The notes under the pieces were generated by a model. It saw only the letters and a program-made list of their open reading frames with translations, made no database searches and was not told the origin of the DNA. Shown here piece by piece: positions 1 through 9,037 of a DNA stretch of 64,000 nucleotides. Both the position numbers and the translations under genes were made by a program. Source of the stretch: Christiangramia portivictoriae DSM 23547 (GTDB lineage: Bacteria; Bacteroidota; Bacteroidia; Flavobacteriales; Flavobacteriaceae); the NCBI RefSeq assembly GCF_000423045.1, contig NZ_AUHF01000001.1:682001-746000 (forward strand). Direction: 5' to 3'. Within the stretch, counting starts at the first letter, position 1; every line of letters begins with the position of its first letter.

Positions 1-1224
1 GGAGCAAATGGTCCATCTCCAGCAAGATACACTGGAGCTCAGCCTACAACCGAAGTAAGTAATAAGCTATCAGGGCCTTTCAATAACATGGGTGTGCCTG
101 GAGCTAAATCCTATCACCTTGGAGCGCCAAATTATGGTAGCGTAGCCGGAGTTGCTGCGGGTACTGCAAATCCATACTTTGCAAGATTTTCAAGTTCTGA
201 AAGTGCTACGGTTCTTCAGGATGCTCTTGCTCAGGATCCAACATTTTTTACATTGTGGATAGGAAACAATGATGTATTAGGATATGCGACCTCGGGTGGT
301 GTAGGAGAATACCAGGAAACTGAAACCAATCCTGCACTTTATGCAGATGGGGATATCACAAACCCAGTAATCTTTAATGCAGTATATGGTCAATTAGCGA
401 GCTCTTTAGCTGAAACGGCTGATGGTGTACTCATTAATATACCAGATGTGACTTCAGTTCCATTTTTTACAACAGTGCCTAACAATGCGTTGGCATTAGA
501 CGCTGCAACAGCAACACAATTAACTCAGTATTTCCAGGCTGTATCTGGAGTTTTAACTCAGGTGCTAATTGGTCAGGGTGTTCCTGCTCCACAGGCTCAA
601 GCATTAGCAGGACAGTATGCGATCACTTTCAATGAAGGACCTAACAGATTTTTGATCGATACTCCTGTGACTCAAACAAATCCTTTGGGATTCCGTCAAA
701 TGACTGAAGAAGAATTATTAGTCCTAACCATTGATCAGGGCGCTCTTGCAAGTGGTTATGGATCTGTACAGTTCACTCAGGCTGTAGGTGAAGTAATTGC
801 GGTGCTACAAGCTGGTGGAATGCCAACTGAAGCTCAGGTGAACACATTATTTGGTGCGGTAAGCGGTATCGATGACAAGGATGTGCTGGATAGTGAAGAG
901 CTTGCAAACATTAAGGATGCAACCACTAAATTCAATAACTCGATCCAAACCTACGCAGATCAATTTGGTCTAGGTTATGTAGACGCAAATGCATTGCTAA
1001 CGCAATTGGATAACGGAGGCATTTCTTTCGATGGTGGTAGTGTGAATTCTAATTTTGTAACAGGTGGAGCATTTTCCCTGGATGGTGTGCACCTTACACC
1101 AAGAGGTTATGCGATCATCGCCAATGCAATCATTGATGAAATTAATGCAACTTATGGTTCTAACGTGCCTAAGGCCAATGTTGGAGCTTATGGAACTGTA
1201 ACCCTAAGCCAGGACGTGCAGTAA
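1..1224 (+). CDS. SGNH/GDSL-family hydrolase, 5'-truncated by the window edge
   Basis: The reading frame is open from base 1, so the N-terminus, including the GDS(L) nucleophile block, lies outside the window; the ATG at 88 is internal. The visible part has a WIGNND segment, matching the conserved GxND block III of SGNH hydrolases, and near the C-terminus DGVHLTPRGY, matching the DxxH block V that supplies the catalytic Asp and His. The middle is rich in Ala, Gln and Thr, as in secreted flavobacterial lipases/esterases. Probably an exported or outer-membrane-associated esterase; substrate not deducible. A strong hairpin terminator follows directly. Confidence 0.8.
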   Translation, partial: GANGPSPARYTGAQPTTEVSNKLSGPFNNMGVPGAKSYHLGAPNYGSVAGVAAGTANPYFARFSSSESATVLQDALAQDPTFFTLWIGNNDVLGYATSGGVGEYQETETNPALYADGDITNPVIFNAVYGQLASSLAETADGVLINIPDVTSVPFFTTVPNNALALDAATATQLTQYFQAVSGVLTQVLIGQGVPAPQAQALAGQYAITFNEGPNRFLIDTPVTQTNPLGFRQMTEEELLVLTIDQGALASGYGSVQFTQAVGEVIAVLQAGGMPTEAQVNTLFGAVSGIDDKDVLDSEELANIKDATTKFNNSIQTYADQFGLGYVDANALLTQLDNGGISFDGGSVNSNFVTGGAFSLDGVHLTPRGYAIIANAIIDEINATYGSNVPKANVGAYGTVTLSQDVQ

Positions 1225-1250
1225 TATTAAAATTGACATAAATATTAAAG

Positions 1251-1277
1251 AGACCGGGTTTTGCCCGGTCTTTTTTT
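1251..1277 (+). terminator. Rho-independent terminator after SGNH hydrolase
   Basis: Perfect 8-bp stem AGACCGGG/CCCGGTCT with a short T-rich loop, followed by a run of T. It lies 27 bases after the hydrolase stop. Confidence 0.9.
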
Positions 1278-1310
1278 TGCAATTTTACCAGCAAATCAAT
1301 CAACAAAACC

Positions 1311-1652
1311 ATGAAATTATTATTAAGACTTTTACTTACAGCTGTTGCTGTGGTCATATTGGCCAAGATTTTACCAGGTGTTTCTGTAGATAGTTACTGG
1401 ACGGCAATCATCGTTGCAATAGTCCTTTCTTTGCTTAACTTTATAGTAAAGCCAATCCTGGTGCTTTTTACATTGCCTGTTACCATATTAACTCTGGGCT
1501 TATTTCTTCTAATCATCAATGCGATCATCATATTTATGGCAGATGGATTTATTGACGGCTTTGATGTAAGTGGATGGTTTATGGCGATAATTTTCAGTTT
1601 ATTGCTTTCCCTGTTCCAGTCGGTACTATTTTCTATTCTGAAATCAGATTAG
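1311..1652 (+). CDS. YvlD / phage holin family 4-like membrane protein
   Basis: 113-residue, very hydrophobic protein with about four membrane segments (roughly residues 3-22, 28-48, 54-78, 88-108). The segment NFIVKPILVLFTLPVTILTLG is typical of the YvlD/Phage_holin_4_2 family, small inner-membrane proteins of unknown function that are not usually real holins. ATG start; single gene between two terminated units. Family assignment is firm, role unknown. Confidence 0.85.
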   Translation: MKLLLRLLLTAVAVVILAKILPGVSVDSYWTAIIVAIVLSLLNFIVKPILVLFTLPVTILTLGLFLLIINAIIIFMADGFIDGFDVSGWFMAIIFSLLLSLFQSVLFSILKSD

Positions 1653-1680
1653 ATTTAACTGAATTTCAACAAATTGAAAG

Positions 1681-1711
1681 TTTGCAGACTTTAAGAAAAA
1701 GCGTAATTTTG
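1681..1711 (+). promoter_or_regulatory. Bacteroidota-type promoter for tig
   Basis: TTTG at 1681-1684 and TAATTTTG (fits TAnnTTTG) at 1704-1711, with 19 bases between the TTG and the -7 box. This fits the Bacteroidetes sigma-ABfr consensus and places transcription start near 1718, about 20 bases before the tig ATG. Confidence 0.75.
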
Positions 1712-1737
1712 CACTCCAATTTTTATATAAGATCAAA

Positions 1738-3060
1738 ATGAATATTACCAGAGAGAATATTGATGAATTAAATGCGGTAGTAAAAGTTGATATCGCAAAA
1801 GAAGATTACGCCGGTAAAGTAGATAAGATTTTAAAAGATTACCGTAAGAATGCCAATATTCCCGGTTTTAGAAAAGGTCATGTGCCAATGGGAATGGTCA
1901 AAAAGCAATACGGGCAGGCTGTTTTGGTGGATGAGGTGAACAAACTTCTTCAGGATAGTTTGAATAAATACCTTACGGAAGAAAAGTTGGATGTTCTTGG
2001 AAATCCACTTCCGAAGGAACAGGAGAATTTCGACTGGGATCGTGATAACTATTCTTTTGAGTTCGAATTGGGACTTGCTCCTGAATTTTCAGTAGACCTT
2101 GATCTGAAAGATCCGGTAACAAAGTACAATATTGTTGCTGATGATAAAATGGTGAACGATCAGGTAGAAAATATTCAGAAGCAATATGGTAAGCTTAAAA
2201 CCAAAGATGAAGTAGAGGAAGGGGATACCGTTGCGGGAACCTTTAAAAATGAAGAAGAAGGTATTGAGAATGATACCACTATCGAACTTACAGCTATCAA
2301 AGGAAAAAGAAATCTTGGAAAATTTGTAGGAGCGAAAGTTGGAGATACTCTAAGCCTGAAAACTAAAAATCTATTCGAAGATGAGCATGCTCTTGTAAAC
2401 CATCTTAACATAGACCAGGAAAAAGCGAAGGATCTTGATACCGAAGTGAAATTTACCATTTCAGAAATCAACGAAAGAGAACTTGCAGATCTTGACCAGG
2501 AATTGTTCGACAAACTTTTTGGTAAGGACAAGGTAACTTCAGTGACTGAGTTAAAAGATAAGATCAAGGAAGATGCAGCGAAGCAATTCGAGCAGCAGAG
2601 CGATCAGCAATTAATGAATGACATTACTGAAAAATTGATCGAGAACACGAATTTCGAACTTCCGAAGGAATTTCTTCAGAAATGGATACAGACAGTTGGT
2701 GAGAAACCACTAACAGATGAGGAAGCTGCTGAAGAGTACGAAAAAAGTGAGAAAGGTCTACGTTACCAGTTAATCGAAGGTAAAGTGGTGAACGATAACG
2801 ATCTTAGTGTGGACTTCAATGATCTGAAAGCTTTTGCTACTCAGAAGATCAAAGAGCAAATGGCGCAATTTGGTCAAATGGATCCTTCAGAAAAAGAGCT
2901 CGACGATATCGCTGCAAGAATTCTTTCTAACCAGGATGAGGTTAAAAGACTTTCAGAGCAGTTAATGAACGAGAAACTTCTCAAATTTTATAAGGAAAAC
3001 ATGAAATTTGACGAAAAGGAAGTGACTTACGAAGAATTTGTGAAAGCAATCTATAAGTAA
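1738..3060 (+). CDS. tig: Trigger factor
   Basis: Ribosome-associated chaperone that binds nascent chains at the exit tunnel. At 440 residues it has the usual family length. The N-terminal ribosome-binding domain carries the GFRKGHVP signature (consensus GFRxGxxP) at about residues 43-50. A divergent FKBP-like middle region (about 155-245) and the helical C-terminal chaperone domain follow. It sits upstream of clpP and clpX, the widely conserved tig-clpP-clpX order, but here it has its own promoter and a terminator before clpP, so it is probably a separate transcript. Confidence 0.97.
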   Translation: MNITRENIDELNAVVKVDIAKEDYAGKVDKILKDYRKNANIPGFRKGHVPMGMVKKQYGQAVLVDEVNKLLQDSLNKYLTEEKLDVLGNPLPKEQENFDWDRDNYSFEFELGLAPEFSVDLDLKDPVTKYNIVADDKMVNDQVENIQKQYGKLKTKDEVEEGDTVAGTFKNEEEGIENDTTIELTAIKGKRNLGKFVGAKVGDTLSLKTKNLFEDEHALVNHLNIDQEKAKDLDTEVKFTISEINERELADLDQELFDKLFGKDKVTSVTELKDKIKEDAAKQFEQQSDQQLMNDITEKLIENTNFELPKEFLQKWIQTVGEKPLTDEEAAEEYEKSEKGLRYQLIEGKVVNDNDLSVDFNDLKAFATQKIKEQMAQFGQMDPSEKELDDIAARILSNQDEVKRLSEQLMNEKLLKFYKENMKFDEKEVTYEEFVKAIYK

Positions 3061-3088
3061 GCCTTTTTAGGATATATTAATTATCTTT

Positions 3089-3122
3089 AAGGCGTTAACT
3101 CAACCCGAGTAACGCCTTTTTT
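3089..3122 (+). terminator. Terminator after tig
   Basis: Inverted repeat AAGGCGTTA/TAACGCCTT (with one bulge if extended) followed by TTTTTT. Confidence 0.85.
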
Positions 3123-3170
3123 GGTTTTATACGGGAAATTGTTTAAGATTAGAAAAATTCAAAAAAATTG

Positions 3171-3848
3171 ATGGACTACGGAAAGGAATTTCAGAAATAT
3201 GCTGTTTCAGATCATAACATCAACAGCAATTATTACGATAAAATAGTAAGCAGTATGCTTCCTGTGGGGATGACTCCTAATATCATTGAAGAGCGACAAA
3301 TGAATGCCGTAGCAATGGATGTTTTTTCCAGATTGATGATGGACAGAATTATCTTTTTAGGAACAGGAATCAATGAGCAGGTTGCCAATATTGTACAGGC
3401 CCAGTTGTTGTTTTTGGAGAGTACAGATGCTTCCAAGGATATACAGATATATATTAACTCGCCGGGAGGTAGTGTGTATGCCGGATTGGGGATTTACGAT
3501 ACCATGCAATTTATAAAGCCTGATGTGGCGACGATTTGTACTGGAATGGCTGCGAGTATGGGGGCTGTTCTATTATGTGCAGGTGAGGCTGGCAAGCGAA
3601 GTGGTTTGCCTCACAGCCGGGTGATGATTCACCAGCCTATGGGTGGCGCACAAGGTCAGGCAAGTGATATTGAAATTACAGCACGAGAGATCGTAACCTT
3701 AAAAGAAGAATTATATAAGATCATTGCAAAGCATTCAGGACAATCTTATGAGAAGGTCCACGAGGATAGTGACCGTGATTACTGGATGAAAGCTGAAAGA
3801 GCGAAGGAATACGGGATGATCGACGAAGTACTAAAAAGAGACGCATAA
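3171..3848 (+). CDS. clpP: ATP-dependent Clp protease proteolytic subunit
   Basis: Serine peptidase that forms the double-heptamer degradation chamber working with ClpX. Catalytic Ser is in GMAASMGA (Ser129) and His in MIHQPMGG (His154); the [11 protein letters not shown] block is characteristic. The frame can also open at a TTG at 3168, but the ATG at 3171 is the sensible start and gives 225 residues. The N-terminal extension of about 30 residues before the conserved core (from about VIEERQM) may be a propeptide. clpX follows after 44 bases and is probably co-transcribed. Confidence 0.97.
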   Translation: MDYGKEFQKYAVSDHNINSNYYDKIVSSMLPVGMTPNIIEERQMNAVAMDVFSRLMMDRIIFLGTGINEQVANIVQAQLLFLESTDASKDIQIYINSPGGSVYAGLGIYDTMQFIKPDVATICTGMAASMGAVLLCAGEAGKRSGLPHSRVMIHQPMGGAQGQASDIEITAREIVTLKEELYKIIAKHSGQSYEKVHEDSDRDYWMKAERAKEYGMIDEVLKRDA

Positions 3849-3892
3849 TTGTGCACAACTTCCTTAGAAGTCAAAATCTGAAAATTTAAATA

Positions 3893-5125
3893 ATGGCGAA
3901 AGAAGATTTAGAATGTTCCTTTTGTGGTAGAAAAAAACCTGAGACCAATCTTTTGATCGCAGGCCTTGATGCGCACATCTGTGACAGATGTATCGAGCAG
4001 GCTCATGGGATCGTAATCGAGGAGTCGAAACAGGGAGAGGCAAAAGAACTTTCTTCAGATCTTATGCTTAGTAAACCTAAGAAGATCAAATCCTTTCTGG
4101 ATGAATATATCATAGGGCAGGAGGAGACGAAGAAGGTGATGTCTGTTGCAGTTTATAATCACTACAAAAGGCTTTTACAACCGGAGAAGAATGATGATGT
4201 AGAGATTCAGAAAAGTAATATAGTAATGGTTGGGGAAACCGGTACAGGTAAAACCCTGATGGCCAGAACTATTGCGAAAATGCTGAATGTGCCGCTGGCC
4301 ATCGTGGATGCTACAGTCCTTACCGAAGCAGGTTATGTAGGGGAGGATGTGGAAGGAATACTTACCAGGCTTTTACAGGCAGCAGATTACAATACAGAGA
4401 AAGCTCAGCGCGGAATCGTGTTTATCGATGAGATAGACAAGATCGCCCGTAAAAGTGATAATCCTTCTATTACCAGAGATGTTTCTGGGGAAGGTGTTCA
4501 ACAGGCGTTACTTAAATTGCTGGAAGGAACAACGGTAAACGTGCCGCCTAAAGGTGGTAGAAAGCATCCAGATCAAAAATTCATCGAGGTAGATACAGAG
4601 AATATCCTTTTTATCGCCGGAGGTGCTTTTGATGGCATCGATAAGATCATTAGCAAGCGTTTGAACATGCAGGCTGTTGGTTTCAGTGCTTCTAAGAGTG
4701 AAGATAAGATCGAGCGCGAGAATCTGTTAAAGTACATTATTCCAAAGGATTTGAAGGAATTTGGTTTGATACCTGAGATCATTGGTAGACTGCCGGCTCT
4801 TACTTATATGAATCCGCTGGATCGTGAAACGCTTAGAGCGATTTTAACGGAACCTAAGAACGCCATTATCAAGCAGTACAAGAAATTGTTCGAGATGGAT
4901 GATATCGAATTTGATGTTACTTCAGATGCTCTTGACTATATCGTGAATAAGGCAGTAGAGTATAAACTGGGTGCTCGTGGACTTCGGTCTTTATGCGAAG
5001 CTATCCTGACCGACGCCATGTTCGAGATGCCGGAAAGTGATCAGGATCATTTTACCGTCACCAGGGAATATGCTGAAGATAAATTGAATAAGTCTACCAT
5101 GAGTAAGCTTAAAGCTGTTTCGTAG
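3893..5125 (+). CDS. clpX: ATP-dependent Clp protease ATP-binding subunit ClpX
   Basis: AAA+ unfoldase that delivers tagged substrates to ClpP. The N-terminal zinc-binding domain has four Cys (Cys8, 11, 30, 33). Walker A GETGTGKT is near residues 113-120 and Walker B is IVFIDEIDK. The family's GYVGEDVE pore-1 region and the C-terminal GARGLRS sensor-2 are present. 410 residues is normal. It ends before a strong bidirectional terminator. Confidence 0.97.
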   Translation: MAKEDLECSFCGRKKPETNLLIAGLDAHICDRCIEQAHGIVIEESKQGEAKELSSDLMLSKPKKIKSFLDEYIIGQEETKKVMSVAVYNHYKRLLQPEKNDDVEIQKSNIVMVGETGTGKTLMARTIAKMLNVPLAIVDATVLTEAGYVGEDVEGILTRLLQAADYNTEKAQRGIVFIDEIDKIARKSDNPSITRDVSGEGVQQALLKLLEGTTVNVPPKGGRKHPDQKFIEVDTENILFIAGGAFDGIDKIISKRLNMQAVGFSASKSEDKIERENLLKYIIPKDLKEFGLIPEIIGRLPALTYMNPLDRETLRAILTEPKNAIIKQYKKLFEMDDIEFDVTSDALDYIVNKAVEYKLGARGLRSLCEAILTDAMFEMPESDQDHFTVTREYAEDKLNKSTMSKLKAVS

Positions 5126-5150
5126 GTAATTTGAAATGATTAGATAAAAT

Positions 5151-5179
5151 AAAAAAACCGCCTGTTTGGCGGTTTTTTT
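5151..5179. terminator. Bidirectional terminator between clpX and pentapeptide gene
   Basis: AAAAAAACCGCC/GGCGGTTTTTTT inverted repeat: T-run on both strands. It serves clpX (+) and the minus-strand envelope operon, whose last stop codon lies at its right edge. Confidence 0.9.
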
Positions 5180-5756
5180 ATTGTTTTATATGTAGGCTGA
5201 ACTTCGTAAGTAAGCCTGGCAGCGCTTCTAAATTTATTCTAGCTTCCTTTATAAGGTTATTCTCAGGATCAAGGCTAAGATTGGTTGTGTTTAAAAAATC
5301 TGCTTTCTGAAGCTCTGTGCGTTCAAAAATTGCATTGCTGAAATCTGAACCATTGAAATTGGCGCTTTTCAGAATGGCTTCAGTAAAATCAACATTTTTG
5401 AAGCTACATTTCTCTCCCTGGAAACCTGGTAGTTTGACCTGGTAGAAACTGGCGTGATCAAAAATACAATCTTGTGCTTTAATATTAAGACCAAACATTT
5501 CACATTGATCGAAAGACAATCCCATCAATTTGCAGGTGATAAATGTACACTCCTGAAAGGACGTTTTAAAAATCCTGCAGTTGCTATGATCAATTTGATC
5601 AAAGTCACATTCAATAAAGCGTACATGAGACAGGTCGCTATCGGGAAAGTTACAGTTTATAAACCGACATTGTTCGAATTCAGCGTCCAGGAGGTCTTTT
5701 TTGTAAAATGTGGCATTCTCGAAAGTCTGCTCAAAAAATATTCGATGTTCCATCAT
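5178..5756 (-). CDS. Pentapeptide repeat protein
   Basis: 192 residues built from A(D/N)Lxx-type pentapeptides (e.g. ILKSANFNGSDFSNAIF, TELQKADFLNT), predicting a right-handed quadrilateral beta-helix. The repeats are looser and Cys/Phe-rich in the first half, as in the McbG/Qnr-like subfamily. Some members protect DNA gyrase by mimicking DNA, but nothing here proves that role. It is last in a minus-strand operon, 6 bases after the YgcG-like gene. Confidence 0.85.
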   Translation of the reverse strand: MMEHRIFFEQTFENATFYKKDLLDAEFEQCRFINCNFPDSDLSHVRFIECDFDQIDHSNCRIFKTSFQECTFITCKLMGLSFDQCEMFGLNIKAQDCIFDHASFYQVKLPGFQGEKCSFKNVDFTEAILKSANFNGSDFSNAIFERTELQKADFLNTTNLSLDPENNLIKEARINLEALPGLLTKFSLHIKQ

Positions 5757-5762
5757 TAAGCT

Positions 5763-6602
5763 TTACCAGCTACCACCAGCACCGCCTCCACCAAATCCAC
5801 CGCCGCCGAAGCCGCCTCCAAATCCGCCACCGCCGAATCCTCCACCAGAGCCACCTCCAAAACTGCCACCGCCACCAAAGCTGCCTCTTCCAAGACTACT
5901 TAGAATGATCGCGTCCCAAAGAAGACTGCCGCCATTTCTGCGCCCGCCGTTGCGTCCACCGCCACGTTTATTGAACATGGAGATGATCACAATCACGAAC
6001 AACACAAGGAAGACGATTGCTCGAATAGGGATGCCGCCACCGTTGTTACTAGTTTGGGGAACACCTTCATAGCTGCCGGCAAGTACCTGAAACATAGCGT
6101 TGGTTCCCTTATCAAGGCCAGCATAGATATTGTTATTTCGAAATTCTGGTAGTATGATTAATTCAACAATTTCCTTGGACTTGGCATCGGTCATATATCC
6201 TTCTACGCCATAGCCCGTAGTGATCCAGATTTTTCGGTCCTGTTCAGCTACCAGTACTAGAAGTCCGTTATCTTTCCCTTTTGTTCCAATACCCCATTCA
6301 TGGGCCCAATCTGCCGCATACGTTCCAATATACTCTCCCTGCAGGCTTTCAATCGTAGCCACTACTATTTGGGTACTTGTGGTATCTGCATAATTGATAA
6401 GCTTCTGCTCAAGGGCTTTTTCTTCAGAAGCATTTAGCATATCAGCTTCATCAAAAACACTGGTTTCCACTGCTGGCTTTGGGGGTATTTCCCGCTGGGC
6501 CTGTATAGTGAATGTGCAAATGAAGCCGAGTAAAAGTAGTAGTTGTTTGATAAGTCTAACCTTTTGAAATTTGATCTGAAAGTTCGTTCGTATCCATCTC
6601 AT
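5763..6602 (-). CDS. TPM domain protein, YgcG family
   Basis: N-terminal hydrophobic signal segment (about residues 18-35, ending TIQAQ), then a TPM domain (about 45-175: ALEQKLINYADTTSTQIVVATI ... WITTGYGVEGYMTD). One transmembrane helix follows at about 195-210, then an extreme glycine-rich tail ending in GGSW. This is the exact YgcG/TPM architecture: a membrane-anchored extracytoplasmic protein of uncertain function. The ATG overlaps the end of the upstream TPM gene by 47 bases; no later ATG precedes the signal peptide, so the overlap is probably real and implies coupled translation. Confidence 0.88.
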   Translation of the reverse strand: MRWIRTNFQIKFQKVRLIKQLLLLLGFICTFTIQAQREIPPKPAVETSVFDEADMLNASEEKALEQKLINYADTTSTQIVVATIESLQGEYIGTYAADWAHEWGIGTKGKDNGLLVLVAEQDRKIWITTGYGVEGYMTDAKSKEIVELIILPEFRNNNIYAGLDKGTNAMFQVLAGSYEGVPQTSNNGGGIPIRAIVFLVLFVIVIISMFNKRGGGRNGGRRNGGSLLWDAIILSSLGRGSFGGGGSFGGGSGGGFGGGGFGGGFGGGGFGGGGAGGSW

Positions 6603-6999
6603 CCCATGGGAAATGTTTTTGTAGTTCTTCGCCGGCCTTTAGAACTCCATCAACGAGACCCTGCTTGAAATCGCCCTTTTTGAATTGAGCAACAATCATA
6701 TCCTTAGTGCTTTCCCAGAATTTATCCGGCACTACATCATTGATTCCCTTATCGCCGTAGATTACAAAATTTCGATCTTCCACTGCCACATAGATGAGGA
6801 CGCCATTCGCCTGTTTGGTGTTATCCATTTTAAGAGCATGAAATACTTCCATTGCCCGGTCGAAGATATCCAGTTTACCAGCGCTTGGTTCGATATGAAC
6901 CCGAATCTCACCACTGGTTTTTCTTTCAGCTTTCCTTATGGCTTCCACGATTTCTTCTTCTTCCCTTTTGCTGAGGAAAGATTCTACATCCTTATTCAT
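6556..6999 (-). CDS. TPM domain protein (soluble form)
   Basis: 147 residues with a single TPM domain: KTSGEIRVHIEPSAG, then NGVLIYVAVEDRNFVIYGDKGIN, and no signal peptide. The frame is open to 7092, but that stretch lies inside lemA in another frame; the ATG at 6999, four bases after the lemA stop, is the credible start. LemA + soluble TPM + YgcG is a recurrent triplet in Bacteroidota. Molecular role unknown. Confidence 0.85.
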   Translation of the reverse strand: MNKDVESFLSKREEEEIVEAIRKAERKTSGEIRVHIEPSAGKLDIFDRAMEVFHALKMDNTKQANGVLIYVAVEDRNFVIYGDKGINDVVPDKFWESTKDMIVAQFKKGDFKQGLVDGVLKAGEELQKHFPWDEMDTNELSDQISKG

Positions 7000-7003
7000 A
7001 GGT

Positions 7004-7597
7004 CTAAAAATCGAATTCCACGTCTGGCGCATTTTCTGCTCCGGCGTCTGCCTGGAAGCGCTCCATTTTCTCAAAACCGAACATTCCGGCAAATAGTGTA
7101 TTTGGGAATGTTCTAATATAGGTGTTAAAGTCAGTCACCGCGGCGTTATAGCGGTCTCTGGCTACATTAATTCGGTTTTCGGTTCCTTCCAGCTGGGATT
7201 GTAGCTGTAAGAAGTTTTGATTCGCTTTTAGTTCAGGGTATCTTTCTACGGTTACAAGTAATCGTGATAAGGCGGAAGTAACTCCCTGTTGCGCCTGCTG
7301 GAATTGTTCAATTTGTGCAGCGCTAAGATTTTCAGCATCTACATTTACTGAAGTTGCTTTGGACCTGGCTTCTATCACATCTTTCAAAGTTCCTCTCTCA
7401 AAGTCTGCTGCGCCTTCCACGGTTTTCACCAGGTTACCAATAAGATCGTTTCTTCTCTGGTAACTGCTTTCAACATTGGACCAGGCTAATTTGGCATTTT
7501 CCTCTTTGGTAACTGCCGTGTTATTAAATCCCGCAGTTACCTGCCACACGATGATTACAAGAATTACTATGATTGCTATCGGAAGCCACTTTTTCAT
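7004..7597 (-). CDS. LemA family protein
   Basis: 197 residues: N-terminal transmembrane anchor (about 5-24), then a long helical domain with the family hallmark YQRRNDLIGNLVKTVEGAA and PELKANQNFLQLQSQLEGTENRI. LemA proteins expose a helical bundle outside the inner membrane; function is unclear. Starts 1 base upstream of the merR-like gene end and is followed after 4 bases by the TPM gene. Confidence 0.92.
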   Translation of the reverse strand: MKKWLPIAIIVILVIIVWQVTAGFNNTAVTKEENAKLAWSNVESSYQRRNDLIGNLVKTVEGAADFERGTLKDVIEARSKATSVNVDAENLSAAQIEQFQQAQQGVTSALSRLLVTVERYPELKANQNFLQLQSQLEGTENRINVARDRYNAAVTDFNTYIRTFPNTLFAGMFGFEKMERFQADAGAENAPDVEFDF

Positions 7598-7598
7598 G

Positions 7599-7928
7599 TT
7601 ATAATTGGTTTTTTAGGTTAACTAGTTCAGCTTTTATGGTTTCTAATTTTCGAATGATATCAAAGTTGCTTAGGGTTTTATTTTTTTCTTCTTTCAGATG
7701 GATTTTGGCACCTTCCAGTGTAAAACCCCTTTCTTTTACCAGGTGGTAGATCAGCTCCAGATTTTTAATGTCTTCAGGGGTAAATTTACGATTTCCCTTG
7801 GCATTTTTCTTAGGTTTAATCGCATCAAATTCTTTTTCCCAAAATCTAATCAGGGAAGTATTGACGTTGAATGCCTTGGCGACCTCACCAATTCCATAAT
7901 AACGTTTTTCAGGAAGTTCGATATGCAT
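7599..7928 (-). CDS. MerR family transcriptional regulator
   Basis: 109 residues. Winged-helix DNA-binding domain YYGIGEVAKAFNVNTSLIRFWEKEF at about residues 9-34, the wing with NRKFTPEDI, then a short coiled coil (KTLSNFDIIRKLETIKAELVNLKN). There is no C-terminal effector domain or Cys ligand set, so not a metal sensor. Its ATG overlaps the stop of the M23 peptidase gene by one base, so the two are translationally coupled; target unknown. Confidence 0.88.
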   Translation of the reverse strand: MHIELPEKRYYGIGEVAKAFNVNTSLIRFWEKEFDAIKPKKNAKGNRKFTPEDIKNLELIYHLVKERGFTLEGAKIHLKEEKNKTLSNFDIIRKLETIKAELVNLKNQL

Positions 7929-8905
7929 TAATCCAGGGATTGGTTTTCGCGTTGAGCTCTTTCCAGTACTTCACCAAATTCTTCAGGAGATAAATTTCCG
8001 TAGTAAAAATTGATGGGATTGATCCTGTCTTCATCTTTAAAGATCTCGTAATGTAAATGTGGCGCTTCAGATCTTCCGGTGCTGCCTACAAATCCAATCA
8101 CATCCCCTCTTTTTACGGTTTGTCCCCGGCGTACATTGTATTTATACAGGTGGGCATAAAGACTGGTATAGCCATAGCCGTGATCTATTCTTATATGATT
8201 TCCATAGCCGGTAGACCTGCTATCTGCTCGTACAACCTTGCCATCACCCGTGGCATACACAGGAGTTCCCCTGGGAGCAGTGAAATCCATGCCATAGTGG
8301 AATTTTCTAACCTTGGTAAATGGATCATTCCTCCAGCCGTATCCGGAAGCGATCCTGCTTAAATCCTGGTTCTTAACTGGTTGAATGGCGGGAATAGCTT
8401 CTAATAACTCCCCTTTTTCTTTTGCCAGTTCAGCGATCTCGTCCAGCGATTTTGATTGAACCACCAGTCTTTTCGTAAGGATATCCATCCTCTTAGTAGT
8501 TTCGGTAATAAGCTTGCTATTGTCAAAGCCTTCCAGGTCTTTATACCTGTTAATACCGCCAAAACCGGCTTTACGCTGTTCTTCAGGAATTGGATTTGCT
8601 TCAAAGTAGAGCCTGTAGATATTGTTATCCCGATCTTCAATATTAGCCATTACATCCTGGATCTGGTCCATCTTTTTATTCAGCAGACCATATTGCAACT
8701 GCATGTTATGCAATTCACGCTTTAAGGCTTTTTCCTTTGGAGTCTCAATTTGAGGAATATTGAGATAAATGATGAGTAAAATAAAACCGGCCAGAAAGGA
8801 TCCGGTAATACTTAGAAGTGCAATACCGAGTCTTTTCCCTTTTTTCTTTTCAATTTTTTGATAAGAAAGGGTCTCGCTATCGTAATAATATTTAACCTTC
8901 GACAT
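7928..8905 (-). CDS. M23 family metallopeptidase (LytM domain), membrane-anchored
   Basis: 325 residues. One transmembrane helix (about 29-49) is followed by a coiled coil (about 60-160) and a C-terminal LytM/peptidase M23 domain with the zinc ligands HYGMD and HLHYEI plus GYGNHIRIDHGYGYTSLYAHL. It is probably a cell-wall endopeptidase or, like NlpD/MepM-type proteins, a division-associated activator at the periplasmic face. First gene of a six-gene minus-strand operon. Confidence 0.9.
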   Translation of the reverse strand: MSKVKYYYDSETLSYQKIEKKKGKRLGIALLSITGSFLAGFILLIIYLNIPQIETPKEKALKRELHNMQLQYGLLNKKMDQIQDVMANIEDRDNNIYRLYFEANPIPEEQRKAGFGGINRYKDLEGFDNSKLITETTKRMDILTKRLVVQSKSLDEIAELAKEKGELLEAIPAIQPVKNQDLSRIASGYGWRNDPFTKVRKFHYGMDFTAPRGTPVYATGDGKVVRADSRSTGYGNHIRIDHGYGYTSLYAHLYKYNVRRGQTVKRGDVIGFVGSTGRSEAPHLHYEIFKDEDRINPINFYYGNLSPEEFGEVLERAQRENQSLD

Positions 8906-9037
8906 GAGTTAAAATTATGCTATTTTTGCCATTCGAAAACGGCTCGAATACCGTGTTATATCGTACGGTAAACGAACAAATATATGAATTGTTTTGCCGT
9001 CTTCATAATTTATTGAAATTTGCAACAAATTAGCCAA

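Noticed and set aside
1311-1652. Holin reading of the YvlD-like protein, suggesting a prophage
   Set aside because: No lysin or phage gene nearby; the family name is misleading and the context is core genome.
5710-6072. 120-residue proline-rich plus-strand frame
   Set aside because: Antisense of the glycine-rich tail of the YgcG-like protein; codon artefact.
6685-7116. 143-residue plus-strand frame
   Set aside because: Shadow of the lemA/TPM genes on the other strand; no recognisable features.
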